Assembly: GCF_006738645.1 (NCBI RefSeq)
Contig: NZ_AP019700.1
Location: 1-64,000 of the forward strand
Reading direction: 5' to 3'
Source: Stella humosa
GTDB lineage: Bacteria > Pseudomonadota > Alphaproteobacteria > ATCC43930 > Allostellaceae
DNA length: 64,000 nt
Positions 19,073 through 28,114 of the stretch are shown here, in pieces; position 1 is the first letter of the stretch, and each line of letters opens with the position of its first letter. The notes under the pieces are model-generated. The model made no database searches, had not been told where the DNA came from, and saw only the letters and a list, made by a program, of their open reading frames with translations. Position numbers and translations under genes: made by a program.

Positions 19073-20035
19073 ATGATGGCGCTGCGCGGATTGATCGCAT
19101 CCTTGGCGCTGGCCGGGCTGGCCGCCACACCGATGACGGGCAGTGCCCAGGCGTCCTTCCCCGAGCGACCCGTGAAGCTGATCGTCCCGTGGGCGGCCGG
19201 CGGCGACACCGACAACATCTTCCGGCCCTTCGCCCAGGCCTTCCAGAAGCACCTCGGCCAGACCGTGGTGATCGCCAATGTCGGCGGCGCCTCGGGCACG
19301 GTCGGCGCGCGCGAGGCCAAGGCGGCCCCGGCGGACGGCTATGTCCTCTTCGCCGTCCATGACTTCATCCACCTCACCTACTATACCGGCGTCGCCGACA
19401 CGGCCTATTCGGACTTCGCGCCGGTCTGCTCGGTCGCTTCCACCCCCTCGGTGCTGACGGCCAGCCCCAAGACGAAATGGCAGTCCCTGCGCGAGCTGAT
19501 CGCCGACGCGAAGGCGCGGCCGGGTGCCGTCACCGTCGGCGCCACGCTCGGCTCGACCAGCCATTTCTTCCCCGCCATCATCGAGAAGGCGGCCGCGATC
19601 AAGCTGAAATACGTCTCCTATGACGGCCTGGCCCAGCGCATGAACGCGATCCTGGGCGGCCATATCGACCTGACCGACGGCAACCTGACCCAGAAGGGCA
19701 AGGTCGATGCGGGCCAGCTCCGCTTCCTGGCCATCGCCACCGAGAAGCGCAGCGCCGAGATCCCCAACGTGCCCACCTTCAAGGAACTGGGCCTCGACGT
19801 GGTCTATTCGGTGACGCGCGGCGTGCTGGCGCCCAAGAACACGCCAGACGCGGTGCTGGCCACGCTCGAGGCCGCCTGTGCCAAGGCCGTGGTCGAGGTG
19901 GCCTTCCAGGATTCCATGAAGGCCCAGGGCACGGAGGTGCTGCACCTCGACCGCAAGGGCTATGGCGATTTCCTGACGCGGGTCGACGCCGAGAACCGCA
20001 CCCTGGCGCAGGAGGTCGGGCTGCTGCGCCGCTAG
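19073..20035 (+). CDS. tctC: Tripartite tricarboxylate transporter substrate-binding protein (TctC/Bug)
   Basis: About 320 residues with a signal peptide and the Bug fold. It has FPERPVKLIVPWAAGGDTDNIFRP at the mature N-terminus, NVGGASGTVGAREAKAAPADGY, and later the AILGGHIDLTDGNL-type region. It captures a carboxylated solute in the periplasm for TctAB encoded directly downstream. The paired ATGs at 19073 and 19076 follow GGGAGGGG; the frame's earlier ATG at 19025 would add a non-signal-like extension. Confidence 0.92.
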   Translation: MMALRGLIASLALAGLAATPMTGSAQASFPERPVKLIVPWAAGGDTDNIFRPFAQAFQKHLGQTVVIANVGGASGTVGAREAKAAPADGYVLFAVHDFIHLTYYTGVADTAYSDFAPVCSVASTPSVLTASPKTKWQSLRELIADAKARPGAVTVGATLGSTSHFFPAIIEKAAAIKLKYVSYDGLAQRMNAILGGHIDLTDGNLTQKGKVDAGQLRFLAIATEKRSAEIPNVPTFKELGLDVVYSVTRGVLAPKNTPDAVLATLEAACAKAVVEVAFQDSMKAQGTEVLHLDRKGYGDFLTRVDAENRTLAQEVGLLRR

Positions 20036-20040
20036 GGGCG

Positions 20041-20538
20041 GTGCTGCCGCACATGCTGCGCCTCCGGGAGCGGCTCGGTCGCGACGCGGTGGCCGGGCTG
20101 GTCGGCCTGGTCGTCAGCGTCTGGCTCTTCGCCCTCACCTGGGGGATGCCGAAATCCCCCTTCGTGCCGATCGGGCCGGACTTCTATCCGCGCATCGTGC
20201 TCGCGGTCACCGCCCTTCTCAGCCTGTGGCTGATCGCGACCGACCTGACGACGCGCCGGCGCCGGCCGCCGGGCGACGTGGTGGCACGCAACTACGGCCT
20301 GGTCGCGCTCACCTTCCTGGCCTTCGGGCTCTATGTCCTGGCGCTGCCGGGGCTGGGCTTCCGCATCGCCACGCTGCTCTTCGTCGCGGGCTTGCAGGTC
20401 CTGCTCGACCCGCCCCGCACCTGGCCGCGCCGGCTGACGGTGGCGGCCGTGGCGCTCGTCGTCAGCTTCGGCGTCTTCCCGGTGTTCGAGCGCTACCTGT
20501 CGGTGCTGCTGCCGCGCGGCACCTGGACGGGGTTCTAG
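20041..20538 (+). CDS. tctB: Tripartite tricarboxylate transporter small membrane subunit TctB
   Basis: 165 residues, four predicted membrane segments, matching TctB in size and pattern (conserved GPDFYPRIV in the first loop). It starts with GTG at 20041, five bases after tctC; an internal ATG at 20053 is an alternative. It ends three bases before tctA, so the three genes form one operon. Confidence 0.88.
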   Translation: MLPHMLRLRERLGRDAVAGLVGLVVSVWLFALTWGMPKSPFVPIGPDFYPRIVLAVTALLSLWLIATDLTTRRRRPPGDVVARNYGLVALTFLAFGLYVLALPGLGFRIATLLFVAGLQVLLDPPRTWPRRLTVAAVALVVSFGVFPVFERYLSVLLPRGTWTGF

Positions 20539-20541
20539 GCG

Positions 20542-22062
20542 ATGTTCGAGCTTCTGGGCGACGGCCTGCTCAACGTCCTGCAACTGAAGTATTTCGTGCC
20601 GCTCGCCATCGGCACGCTGGTCGGCGTGGTCGGCGGTGCGCTGCCTGGCATCACCATCACCATGACGGTGATCATGGTGCTGCCCTTCACCTTCGGGCTG
20701 GAGCCGCTGCAGGGCCTGGCGGCGATGATCGGGGTCTATGTCGGCGGCGAATCGGGGGGGCTAATCACGGCCACCCTGATCGGCATCCCGGGCAAGCCGT
20801 CCTCGATCTCCACCACCTTCGACGGCTTCCCGATGACCCGCAAGGGCGAGCCCGGCCGGGCTGTGTGGCTCGGCATCTGGGCCTCCTTCTTCGGCGGGCT
20901 GCTGGGGGGCGTGTTCCTCATCGGCGCCACCGGCTGGCTGGCCGACATCGCGCTGCAGTTCGGCCCGTGGGAGTTCTTCGCCCTCTTCATCTTCGCCCTT
21001 TCCATGGTGGCGGGCCTGACCGAGGAATCGCTGGCCAAGGGCCTGCTGGCGGGCGCGCTCGGCCTCATCATCACCACCTTCGGGTCCGACCCGATCATGA
21101 GCGTGCCGCGCTTCACCATGGGCAGCCAGTTCCTGGTCGGCGGCTTTCCCTTCCTGCCGGTGCTGATCGGCATCTTCGCCTTCGCGCAGCTGATGACCGA
21201 CATCGAGCGGGCGCGCTCGCTGGCCGTGGGCGACGCCTCGGCCAAGCAGATGATCAGCCTGGCCGTGTCGCAGACCCGCGTGGTGGGGGAGATCCTGTCG
21301 CGCCCGTTCCTGCTGCTGTGGTCGACCTTCATCGGCATCCTGATCGGCGTGCTGCCGGCGATCGGCGGCAGTGCCGCCAGCGTCATGGCCTACGACCAGG
21401 CCAAGAAGCTGTCGCGCCACCCCGAGCGCTTCGGCACCGGCACGCCCGAGGGCATCATCGCGTCCGAGGCCTCGAACAACGCCAATGTCGGCGGATCGCT
21501 CGTCACCATCATGGCCTTCGGCATCCCGGGCGACGCGGTGACGGCGGTGATGCTGGGGGCCATGACGATCCACGGCATCCAGTCCGGCCCGCTCTTCATG
21601 AGCCAGGAAACGACGCTGGCCTACGGCATCTTCGCCGCCTACCTGCTGGCCCACCCGATCATGCTGGCGATCATGGCGATCGGCGCGCGCTGGTTCCTGT
21701 TGATCGTCACCATCCCCAAGTCGGTGCTGATCCCGGTCGTCCTGGTGCTCTGCGTCGTCGGCGCCTATGCGCTGAACAATACCATCGACAGCGTCTGGGT
21801 GCTGGCCCTGTTCGGCCTCGTCGGCTACGGGCTGGTGAAGCTGGGATTTCCCCTGGCGCCGCTCATCCTCGGCCTCATCCTGGGCGACCAGATCGAGGTG
21901 AACCTGGTGCGCGCGCTGATGACCGACAGCGACCTGTGGCTGTTCGTCACCCGGCCGATCTCGGCCTTGCTGCTGGCGCTATCGGTGCTGTCGGTGGCGA
22001 TCGCCTTGTGGCAGCGTCGGCGCCCGGCGCGCGGCGCCACCGAACCGGATGTCGATTTCTGA
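20542..22062 (+). CDS. tctA: Tripartite tricarboxylate transporter large membrane subunit TctA
   Basis: 506 residues with about 11-12 membrane segments. TctA signatures include GGALPGITITMTVIMVLPFTF, VYVGGESGGLITATLIGIPG, the internal repeat region GVLPAIGGSAASVMAYDQAKK and NAN-VGGSLVTIMAFGIPGDAVTA. It is the transport channel of the TctABC system, driven by ion gradients. The substrate is unknown; the dehydrogenase gene downstream may act on the imported compound. Confidence 0.94.
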   Translation: MFELLGDGLLNVLQLKYFVPLAIGTLVGVVGGALPGITITMTVIMVLPFTFGLEPLQGLAAMIGVYVGGESGGLITATLIGIPGKPSSISTTFDGFPMTRKGEPGRAVWLGIWASFFGGLLGGVFLIGATGWLADIALQFGPWEFFALFIFALSMVAGLTEESLAKGLLAGALGLIITTFGSDPIMSVPRFTMGSQFLVGGFPFLPVLIGIFAFAQLMTDIERARSLAVGDASAKQMISLAVSQTRVVGEILSRPFLLLWSTFIGILIGVLPAIGGSAASVMAYDQAKKLSRHPERFGTGTPEGIIASEASNNANVGGSLVTIMAFGIPGDAVTAVMLGAMTIHGIQSGPLFMSQETTLAYGIFAAYLLAHPIMLAIMAIGARWFLLIVTIPKSVLIPVVLVLCVVGAYALNNTIDSVWVLALFGLVGYGLVKLGFPLAPLILGLILGDQIEVNLVRALMTDSDLWLFVTRPISALLLALSVLSVAIALWQRRRPARGATEPDVDF

Positions 22063-22084
22063 CCGAAACCTCGAGGAAGCAACG

Positions 22085-22852
22085 ATGAAGATGTTCGATC
22101 TGACCGGCCGCGTCGCGGTCGTCACCGGCGGCAATGGCGGCATCGGCCTCGGCATGGCGGAGGGCCTGGCGGAGGCCGGGGCCGCGGTCGTCGTCGCCGG
22201 CCGCAACGCCGAGAAGAATGGCGCCGCGGTTGCGACGCTGGAGGCCAAGGGCGGCCGGGCGATCGCGATCGCCGTCGACGTGACCGACGAGGCGTCGGTG
22301 AAGGCGCTGATGGCCGAGGCCGAAAAGGCCATGGGCCGCATCGACATCCTGGTCAACAATGCCGGCATCAACATCCGCAAGCGGCCGGAGGAGTATGTCC
22401 TGTCGGAATGGATGGAGGTCATCCAGACCAACCTGACCAGCGCCTTCCTGTGCAGCCATGCCGTCCACCCGGCGATGAAGCGGGCCGGGGCGGGCAAGAT
22501 CATCAACATCGGCTCGATGATGTCGATCTTCGGCGCGCCCTTCACGTCCGCCTATGCCGCCAGCAAGGGCGGTATCGTGCAGTTCAGCCGGGCGCTGGCC
22601 ACCGCCTGGGCGGTCGACAACATCCAGGTGAACGCCATCCTGCCCGGCTGGATCGACACGGCCCTTACCCGCCGCGCCCGCGAGCAGGTGCGCGGCATGC
22701 ACGAGCGCATCCTGTCGCGCACGCCGGCCGGCCGCTGGGGCACGCCCGAGGACCATGCCGGCATCGCCGTCTTCCTGGCGAGCGCGGCGTCGGACTTCGT
22801 CACCGGCACCGCCATCCCCGTCGATGGCGGCTACTCGGTGCAGGGCGTCTGA
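22085..22852 (+). CDS. Short-chain dehydrogenase/reductase (SDR), gluconate-5-dehydrogenase-like
   Basis: 255 residues of a classical SDR: cofactor motif TGGNGGIG (about residues 13-20), NNAGIN, active-site Ser in the GSMMS region, and YAASK catalytic Tyr/Lys. The C-terminus [13 protein letters not shown] is typical. Position 22 bases after tctA puts it in the transporter operon, suggesting oxidation or reduction of the imported sugar acid or carboxylate. ATG at 22085 follows GAGGAAG; the longer frame from 22049 overlaps tctA and is unlikely. Confidence 0.9.
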   Translation: MKMFDLTGRVAVVTGGNGGIGLGMAEGLAEAGAAVVVAGRNAEKNGAAVATLEAKGGRAIAIAVDVTDEASVKALMAEAEKAMGRIDILVNNAGINIRKRPEEYVLSEWMEVIQTNLTSAFLCSHAVHPAMKRAGAGKIINIGSMMSIFGAPFTSAYAASKGGIVQFSRALATAWAVDNIQVNAILPGWIDTALTRRAREQVRGMHERILSRTPAGRWGTPEDHAGIAVFLASAASDFVTGTAIPVDGGYSVQGV

Positions 22853-22864
22853 CTTCCGGCTGTT

Positions 22865-22905
22865 CCCCGCAACCCGGCGGCCGCCAGCGGCCCGGGGTTG
22901 CGGGG
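22865..22905 (+). terminator. Long hairpin after the SDR gene
   Basis: CCCCGCAACCC (22865-22875) and GGGTTGCGGGG (22895-22905) form a perfect 11-bp stem 12 bases after the stop; the 19-base GC-rich loop can fold further. It likely closes the tctCBA-SDR operon. Confidence 0.6.
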
Positions 22906-22925
22906 GCACGATCGAGGGACGATGG

Positions 22926-23681
22926 ATGAACATCAAGCCGAGCTGGCCGGCGGCCGTTCTCGTCTACGCGATCTACAACGCCATCATCTTCGCGACGTGG
23001 GGTGCCGTCGGCGCGCGCTATGCCGACATGGTGTCCAAGGACACGGCGCTGACGAGCCTCGACCTTCCCCTCGGCCTTGGCGCGATTTTCATGATCGCAG
23101 CGGTAAGCTGGCTCGGGTGGTGGCGTCCTGCAACGCAGGAAACCCGCAGCGGCGGGCCGGCCTGGGCGCTCGCCATCGTCCTGTTCGGCATGATCGGCAT
23201 GGCGGCCGTCAACGCGGCGGCGACGCCCTGGTCGAGCATTTCGCCGGCGCACCTGGCGATGCTGGTGGCAGCCGGCGTCCTGGTCGGCTTCAACGAGGAA
23301 CTGGTGACGCGGGGCGTCCTCGTCACCGGCCTGCGGGGATCGACATCCAACGAACTGGCGGTCTGGCTCTGGTCGTCGCTTCTCTTCGGCGCCATGCACA
23401 TTCCGAACGCGATCTTCGGGATCCCGCTCTTCGCGTCGCTCATCCAGTGCGTGTTCGCCTTCGTGATGGGCAGCGCCCTCTACGTCCTGCGCCGCATCAG
23501 CGGCAGCATCTGGCTGCCTATGGTCATGCATGGCGTCTGGGATTTCACATCGTTCGGGGCACAGGCATCCGGTGCTGCCCCCGCGCTGTCGCCGGTTTTC
23601 CAGTTCGGCACTTACTTCCTGGCCATCGTCGCGATCGTCGCCGTGCTACGGCATGAGCGTCACGCTGGCGGGCGGGCGTAG
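22926..23681 (+). CDS. CPBP-family intramembrane glutamic endopeptidase
   Basis: 251 residues, about seven to eight membrane segments. The CPBP/Rce1-type motifs are present: EExxxR in NEELVTRG (Glu124, Glu125, Arg129), a second His in LLFGAMHIP (His158) and HGVWDF (His202). These are intramembrane proteases or bacteriocin-self-immunity-type proteins; the substrate is unknown. GAGGGA precedes the ATG at 22926. It is convergent with an unknown membrane protein gene, 28 bases apart. Confidence 0.85.
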   Translation: MNIKPSWPAAVLVYAIYNAIIFATWGAVGARYADMVSKDTALTSLDLPLGLGAIFMIAAVSWLGWWRPATQETRSGGPAWALAIVLFGMIGMAAVNAAATPWSSISPAHLAMLVAAGVLVGFNEELVTRGVLVTGLRGSTSNELAVWLWSSLLFGAMHIPNAIFGIPLFASLIQCVFAFVMGSALYVLRRISGSIWLPMVMHGVWDFTSFGAQASGAAPALSPVFQFGTYFLAIVAIVAVLRHERHAGGRA

Positions 23682-23709
23682 CGACCAGCCTTCGCTGCGG
23701 AGCGGGGAG

Positions 23710-24378
23710 CTACTGGAAAAGCAGGGCCAAGCCCAGCGTGATCGCAAAGCTTCCGATCATGCCGATCGCGGCATCGACGATCGACCGGAAGACCGACTGG
23801 TCGAGCGCCTGCTGGAACCAGCGGACCTGGACTGCGCCGTAGAACAGGAAAGCGGCGACGAGCGCGGTCAGGCCCAGGACCTGAACCGGAAGAAGCGCAT
23901 GTCCCAACGCGATCGTGCCGCTGCTGACGAGCAGCGCGAACGGCGCGATGGCATAGCACTGCGCGTAGAAGGCAGGCTTCAGCGAATCCCGGTCCAGGTC
24001 GACGGCGCTGCGCTGGACCTTGCGGGTGGCGAGAAGGATCGCAAACGAACCGAACAGTACGAGGCGAAGCAGGAAGAGGGACGTATTGTCGCTTATCAGC
24101 TCTGCCAGGCCCTGGTGGCTCGTCACGATGGGGTTGGTGTTGTCGACCGCGAGGTCAATGCATTGTGTGACCGCAACGGTCAGGATCAGCATGATCGGCG
24201 GGCTGACGGTGCCGCGATATTGTCGGTTTTCGTCCAGCCGTAGTTGCTCTTCGGCGTAGCGCATCGTCGCGATCGGGTGGCGCAGCAGGCGCCACATGGT
24301 CACCGGGAAAAAGACGAACCAGCTCATCAGCTCGTAGAGGAGCTCGTCGAGCGAATTGAGGAACTGGAAGATATTCAT
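23710..24378 (-). CDS. Hypothetical multi-pass membrane protein
   Basis: 222 residues. An N-terminal region with aromatic-rich LYELMSWFVFFPVTMWRLLRHP, then DENRQYRGTVSPPIMLILTV and about four further hydrophobic segments. A Yip1-like or related integral-membrane family is possible, but I do not recognise it with confidence. No strong ribosome binding site was seen before the ATG. Separate from the FMN reductase operon upstream by a strong hairpin (24407-24434). Confidence 0.7.
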   Translation of the reverse strand: MNIFQFLNSLDELLYELMSWFVFFPVTMWRLLRHPIATMRYAEEQLRLDENRQYRGTVSPPIMLILTVAVTQCIDLAVDNTNPIVTSHQGLAELISDNTSLFLLRLVLFGSFAILLATRKVQRSAVDLDRDSLKPAFYAQCYAIAPFALLVSSGTIALGHALLPVQVLGLTALVAAFLFYGAVQVRWFQQALDQSVFRSIVDAAIGMIGSFAITLGLALLFQ

Positions 24379-24406
24379 CGGACCGGGCGGGCGGAATTCT
24401 CAAGGG

Positions 24407-24434
24407 CGCCAGGCACCCGAAGCGGTGCCTGGCG
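24407..24434 (-). terminator. Strong hairpin ending the DUF1028/ABC/FMN-reductase operon
   Basis: CGCCAGGCACC (24407-24417) and GGTGCCTGGCG (24424-24434) form a perfect 11-bp stem with a 6-base loop, 22 bases past the FMN reductase stop on the minus strand. No T-run of note. Confidence 0.6.
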
Positions 24435-24455
24435 TGACGGAGCCGGCAGGCGGCG

Positions 24456-25025
24456 TCACCCGTGATGACGGCGGGCGTAGGCGGCGAAGTTCTCCAGCTG
24501 GGCCTTGATGATGCCGCGGGTGGTCTCGTCGGTCAGCGTGTCGGTGGCCGCATCCACCTTGGTGTGGACGGCGCCGATGATCACCTCGGGCTTGTTGAGG
24601 ATGCGGGCGTCCAGGAACACCATCGACTGGCGCAGGTGGTACTGGCAGCGCACGCCGCCCAGCGGGCTCATGGAGGCGGTCTGGATGGCGATCGGCTTGC
24701 CGGCGAAGGGCTGGTTGGGCAGGCGCGACAGCCAGTCGATGGCGTTCTTCAGCCCGCCCGGGATCGAGTAGTTGTATTCGGGCGAGATGATGATGACCCC
24801 ATCGGCCGCGCGCACGGCGTCGGCCATGGCGGTCACCTCGGCCGGGAAGCCCTCGGCCTGGATGTCGGCGTCGTAGATCGGCAGCGCGCCGACCGAGGCC
24901 AGCGGCTGGATGGTGACGTCGGCCGGGGCCAGGCCCGGCAGCGCGCGGGCGACGATGCCGTTGAAGGACGCCTTGCGCAGGCTGCCCAGCATGACCGCGA
25001 AGGTGATCGGTCCGTCCTTGCTCAT
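24456..25025 (-). CDS. NADPH-dependent FMN reductase (flavodoxin-like fold)
   Basis: 189 residues with the family signatures GSLRKASFN (phosphate loop, about residues 14-22) and SPEYNYSIPGGLKNAIDWLS (flavin loop). Such enzymes reduce FMN, quinones or chromate with NAD(P)H. It is the last gene of a minus-strand operon after an amino-acid-type ABC transporter, 33 bases from the permease. A flavin reductase there could feed a two-component monooxygenase or simply be redox protection; none is adjacent. Confidence 0.9.
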   Translation of the reverse strand: MSKDGPITFAVMLGSLRKASFNGIVARALPGLAPADVTIQPLASVGALPIYDADIQAEGFPAEVTAMADAVRAADGVIIISPEYNYSIPGGLKNAIDWLSRLPNQPFAGKPIAIQTASMSPLGGVRCQYHLRQSMVFLDARILNKPEVIIGAVHTKVDAATDTLTDETTRGIIKAQLENFAAYARRHHG

Positions 25026-25058
25026 CCGTGAATCCTCGATGTTATGGCTTGGTGCGGC

Positions 25059-25730
25059 TCAGCGCCCGGCCAGCATGCGATGCTCCAGGCGCGACAACAG
25101 CCGCACGAAGGGCCACAACAGCACGAAGTAGAGGATGGCGGCCAGCACGATCGGCGAGGGGTTGTAGGTCAGCGACTGTGCCTGGCGGGCGGCGAACAGC
25201 AGCTCTGGCAATGCCACCACCGAGGCGAGCGAGGTCAGCTTCACCACCTCCAACGTGTTGCCCACCAGGTCGGGCAGGACGTTGCGCACCGCCTGCGGCA
25301 GCACCACCCAGGCCATGGCGCGCCCGGCCGACAGGCCGGTGGAGCGCGCGGCCTCCATCTGGCCGCGCGGCACGCTCTCGATGCCGGCCCGCAGCACCTC
25401 GCCGTAATAGGCCGACGTGTTGAGGAAGAAGGCGATGGCAACGGCCGCGAAGGCGCCGATCTCGAGCCCGGCGAAGGGCAGGCCGGCATAGAGGAAGATC
25501 AGCAGCACCAGGGGCGGGAAGGCGCGGAAGAAGTCGACATAGAGGATGAGCGGCCAGCGCACCCGCCGCCGCGGGCTGCGATAGAGCAGGGCGACGCCGA
25601 GCCCGCCGGCCACCCCCAGCGGCACCACCAGGGCCACCAGCAGCAACGTCGTCCACAAGCCCTGCAGCAGGTAGGGCAGGGCCGCCTGCATGATGGCGAG
25701 GTTGAGGAAGGTTTCCGCGAAGCCCGGCAT
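25059..25730 (-). CDS. Polar amino-acid-type ABC transporter permease
   Basis: 223 residues of a HisMQ/GlnP-type permease. Five predicted membrane segments, the N-terminal LPYLLQGLWTTLLLVALVV, FFRAFPPLVLLIFLYAGLP, and the EAA loop EAARSTGLSAGRAMAWVVLPQAVRNVLP that contacts the ATPase. Together with the second permease upstream (7 bases) it forms a heterodimeric channel. The start is ATG at 25730. Confidence 0.9.
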   Translation of the reverse strand: MPGFAETFLNLAIMQAALPYLLQGLWTTLLLVALVVPLGVAGGLGVALLYRSPRRRVRWPLILYVDFFRAFPPLVLLIFLYAGLPFAGLEIGAFAAVAIAFFLNTSAYYGEVLRAGIESVPRGQMEAARSTGLSAGRAMAWVVLPQAVRNVLPDLVGNTLEVVKLTSLASVVALPELLFAARQAQSLTYNPSPIVLAAILYFVLLWPFVRLLSRLEHRMLAGR

Positions 25731-25737
25731 GGCGCCT

Positions 25738-26427
25738 CTATCGCTTCCAGGCGTAGCGCGTCTCGACCCAGCGGCCGAACAGCACTACGGGGAAGAAGAG
25801 GATGATGTAGGCAGCCGCCCCCAGCGTCAGCGGCGAGGGGTTGAACGAGAAGGAGACGGCGGTCTGCGCCTGGGCCAGGATCTCGGACACGGCCACCACC
25901 GATCCCAGCGCCGTGCCCTTGGTGATGGCGATGGTACGGTTGGTGAGCGGCGGGATGGTGAGCCGCAGCGCCTGCGGCAGCACGACATGGGCCAGCGTGG
26001 CCGCGAAGCCCAGGCCGGTCGAGCGCGCGGCCTCCCACTGCCCCTTCGGCACGGCCAGGATGCCGGCCCAGAAGATCTCCTCGGCGAAGGCCGACAGGAC
26101 CAGCGTCAGCGCCAGCCAGGTGGCGACGAAGCCGGACGGGCTCCAGCCGGCATTGGGCATGGCGAAGTAGAGCAGCACGATGACGACCAGCGGCGGCAGG
26201 GCGCGGAACAGGTCGACATGGAGCACGATCAGCAGGTTGAGCGGCCGGATGCGCAGGCTGCGCAGCAGCGCCAGCGCCAGCCCGAGCGCCAGCCCCGCCA
26301 GCACCACCAGGATCGCCAGCCACACCGTGACGAAGAAGCCCGACACGATGTCCGGCAGGTAGCGCGCCATCACGGCGGCGTTGAAGAAGGTCTCCGCGAA
26401 GCGGTCCCACTGGCTCACGGCCGGCAC
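25738..26427 (-). CDS. Polar amino-acid-type ABC transporter permease
   Basis: 229 residues, paralogous to the neighbouring permease: DIVSGFFVTVWLAILVV, LFRALPPLVVIVLLYFAMP and EAA loop EAARSTGLGFAATLAHVVLPQALRLTIPP. GTG at 26427 or a second GTG three codons later (26418) may be the start. It begins 22 bases after the ATPase gene. Confidence 0.88.
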   Translation of the reverse strand: MPAVSQWDRFAETFFNAAVMARYLPDIVSGFFVTVWLAILVVLAGLALGLALALLRSLRIRPLNLLIVLHVDLFRALPPLVVIVLLYFAMPNAGWSPSGFVATWLALTLVLSAFAEEIFWAGILAVPKGQWEAARSTGLGFAATLAHVVLPQALRLTIPPLTNRTIAITKGTALGSVVAVSEILAQAQTAVSFSFNPSPLTLGAAAYIILFFPVVLFGRWVETRYAWKR

Positions 26428-26449
26428 CCGCCCTGGCGACCGGTCGCGC

Positions 26450-27196
26450 TCAATGGCGCACGAGTTGTTCGACGAAGGCGCGCGTGCGGGCGTGCTGCGG
26501 GGCGCCGAAGACCGCGGCCGGCGGCCCCTGCTCGACGATCACGCCCTGGTCCATCACCACCACCCGGTCGGCCGCCGCCCGCGCGAAGCCCATCTCGTGG
26601 CTGACCACGACCATGGTCATGCCGGCCTCGCGCAGGTCGCGCATCACCGCCAGCACGCTGCCGACCAATTCCGGGTCCAAGGCCGAGGTCGGCTCGTCGA
26701 ACAGCACCGCCTTGGGCTCCAGCGCCAGAGCGCGCGCGATGGCGACCCGCTGCTGCTGCCCGCCCGACAGCTCGTTGGGATAGGCATCGCGCTTCTCGGC
26801 CAGGCCGACGCGCGCCAGGGCGGCGGCGGCCATGGCATCGGCCTCCCGCCGGTCCTTCTTCAGCACCTGGCGGAGCGCCAGCGTGACGTTCCCGGCCGCC
26901 GTCATGTGCGGGTAGAGGTTGAAGTTCTGGAACACCATGCCGATGCGCCGGCGCACGCCGTTGATATCGGTGCCGGGCGCCAGGATGTCGGTTCCGTCGA
27001 AATGGATCGACCCGTCGCTCGGCACCTCCAGCCGGTTGCAGCAGCGCAGCAGCGTGCTCTTGCCCGAGCCGGACGGGCCGATGACGAAGACCAGCTCGCC
27101 CGGGGCCACGTCCAGGTCTATGCCGCGCAGCACCTCGACCGCGCCGAACGACTTGCGCAGCCCCCGGATGGACAGGACGGGTGCCGCGCGCGGCAA
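26450..27196 (-). CDS. Polar amino-acid-type ABC transporter ATP-binding protein
   Basis: 248 residues with Walker A GPSGSGKST (about residues 40-48), Q-loop MVFQNFNLYPH, ABC signature LSGGQQQR, Walker B AVLFDEPTSALDPE and switch His in VVSHEMGFA. The GlnQ/HisP type is clear. The best start is a TTG at 27196, five bases after the binding-protein stop; the next in-frame candidates are not better. A weak start may lower its translation. Confidence 0.92.
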   Translation of the reverse strand: MPRAAPVLSIRGLRKSFGAVEVLRGIDLDVAPGELVFVIGPSGSGKSTLLRCCNRLEVPSDGSIHFDGTDILAPGTDINGVRRRIGMVFQNFNLYPHMTAAGNVTLALRQVLKKDRREADAMAAAALARVGLAEKRDAYPNELSGGQQQRVAIARALALEPKAVLFDEPTSALDPELVGSVLAVMRDLREAGMTMVVVSHEMGFARAAADRVVVMDQGVIVEQGPPAAVFGAPQHARTRAFVEQLVRH

Positions 27197-27201
27197 GGGC
27201 G

Positions 27202-28044
27202 TCAGCCGCAGCTAGGCGTGTGGGCGGTCGCCTCGTATCCCGGCAGGTCGGGCACGCCATAGCCGGGGAACACCGTCCGCTCGGCCGCATCGGCCGCCGG
27301 CGCCACGCCGAACCACTTCTCGGACAGCTTGGCGACGGTGCCGTCCAGCTTCATGCACTCCAGCGCCTCTTCCACCTGGTTGCGGAGCGCGCCGCTGGCC
27401 TTGGGGAAGGGCGCGCCCCAATGGGCCCGCGTCTCGTTCAGGGCCAGGCCCAGCTCGACCTGCGGGTTGCGCTTGGCGGCCCAGGCCAGCACCGTGTTGC
27501 CGGCGAGGTTGGCATAGGCGCGGCCGGCGATCACCGCCTGGATGGCGTCGGTGTTGGTATCGAAGGACTGCACCTCGAAGCCGTACTTCTCGGCATTGGC
27601 GCGCGCCCAGGAATCATAGGCCGATCCCTTGTTGACGCTGACGACCTTGCCCTTCAGCTCCTCCAGCTTGGCCACCTGCGGGCTGCCCTTGCGGATCAGC
27701 AACTGGTACTGCGTGTAGAGGTAGCCCTCGGTGAAGAGCAGGCTTTCGGCGCGCTCCTTCGTCACCGTCACGGGGGCGGCCAGGAAGTCGTAGCGGCCGG
27801 CGTTCATGGCCGGGATCAGGCCCGAGAACGAGGCCGAATCGATCTGGATCTCGCGCTTCATCCGCCGCGCGACCTCGATGAAGAGGTCGATGTTGAAGCC
27901 CTCGACCCCGCCGCCCATCTTCGGCATCGCGTGGGGGGCGAAGGTGCCGTCGACGGCGACCCGCAGCGGCGGCTGCTGGGCCGCGGCCGTGCCGGCCAAG
28001 CCCAATGCCATCAGTGCCGCGGCCGCAATGGAAAAGCGGTTCAT
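27202..28044 (-). CDS. Amino-acid ABC transporter substrate-binding protein, family 3
   Basis: 280 residues with a signal peptide (MNRFSIAAAALMALGLAGTAAA) and the SBP_bac_3 fold: LRVAVDGTFAPHAMPK, VEGFNIDLFIEVARRM, MNAGRYDFLAAPVTVTKERAESLLFTEGYL, and LKGKVVSVNKGSAYDSWA. It captures a polar amino acid or related compound. The Met at 28044 begins the signal peptide; a longer frame from 28104 would put 20 polar residues in front. The DUF1028 gene lies 70 bases upstream on the same strand. Confidence 0.92.
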   Translation of the reverse strand: MNRFSIAAAALMALGLAGTAAAQQPPLRVAVDGTFAPHAMPKMGGGVEGFNIDLFIEVARRMKREIQIDSASFSGLIPAMNAGRYDFLAAPVTVTKERAESLLFTEGYLYTQYQLLIRKGSPQVAKLEELKGKVVSVNKGSAYDSWARANAEKYGFEVQSFDTNTDAIQAVIAGRAYANLAGNTVLAWAAKRNPQVELGLALNETRAHWGAPFPKASGALRNQVEEALECMKLDGTVAKLSEKWFGVAPAADAAERTVFPGYGVPDLPGYEATAHTPSCG

Positions 28045-28114
28045 CCCCTGGCTCCCCGTTCGTTGGTGGTTTCCCGATCTGCCGTCTTGCGCAGCAATCG
28101 ACATGCCAGCCGGG

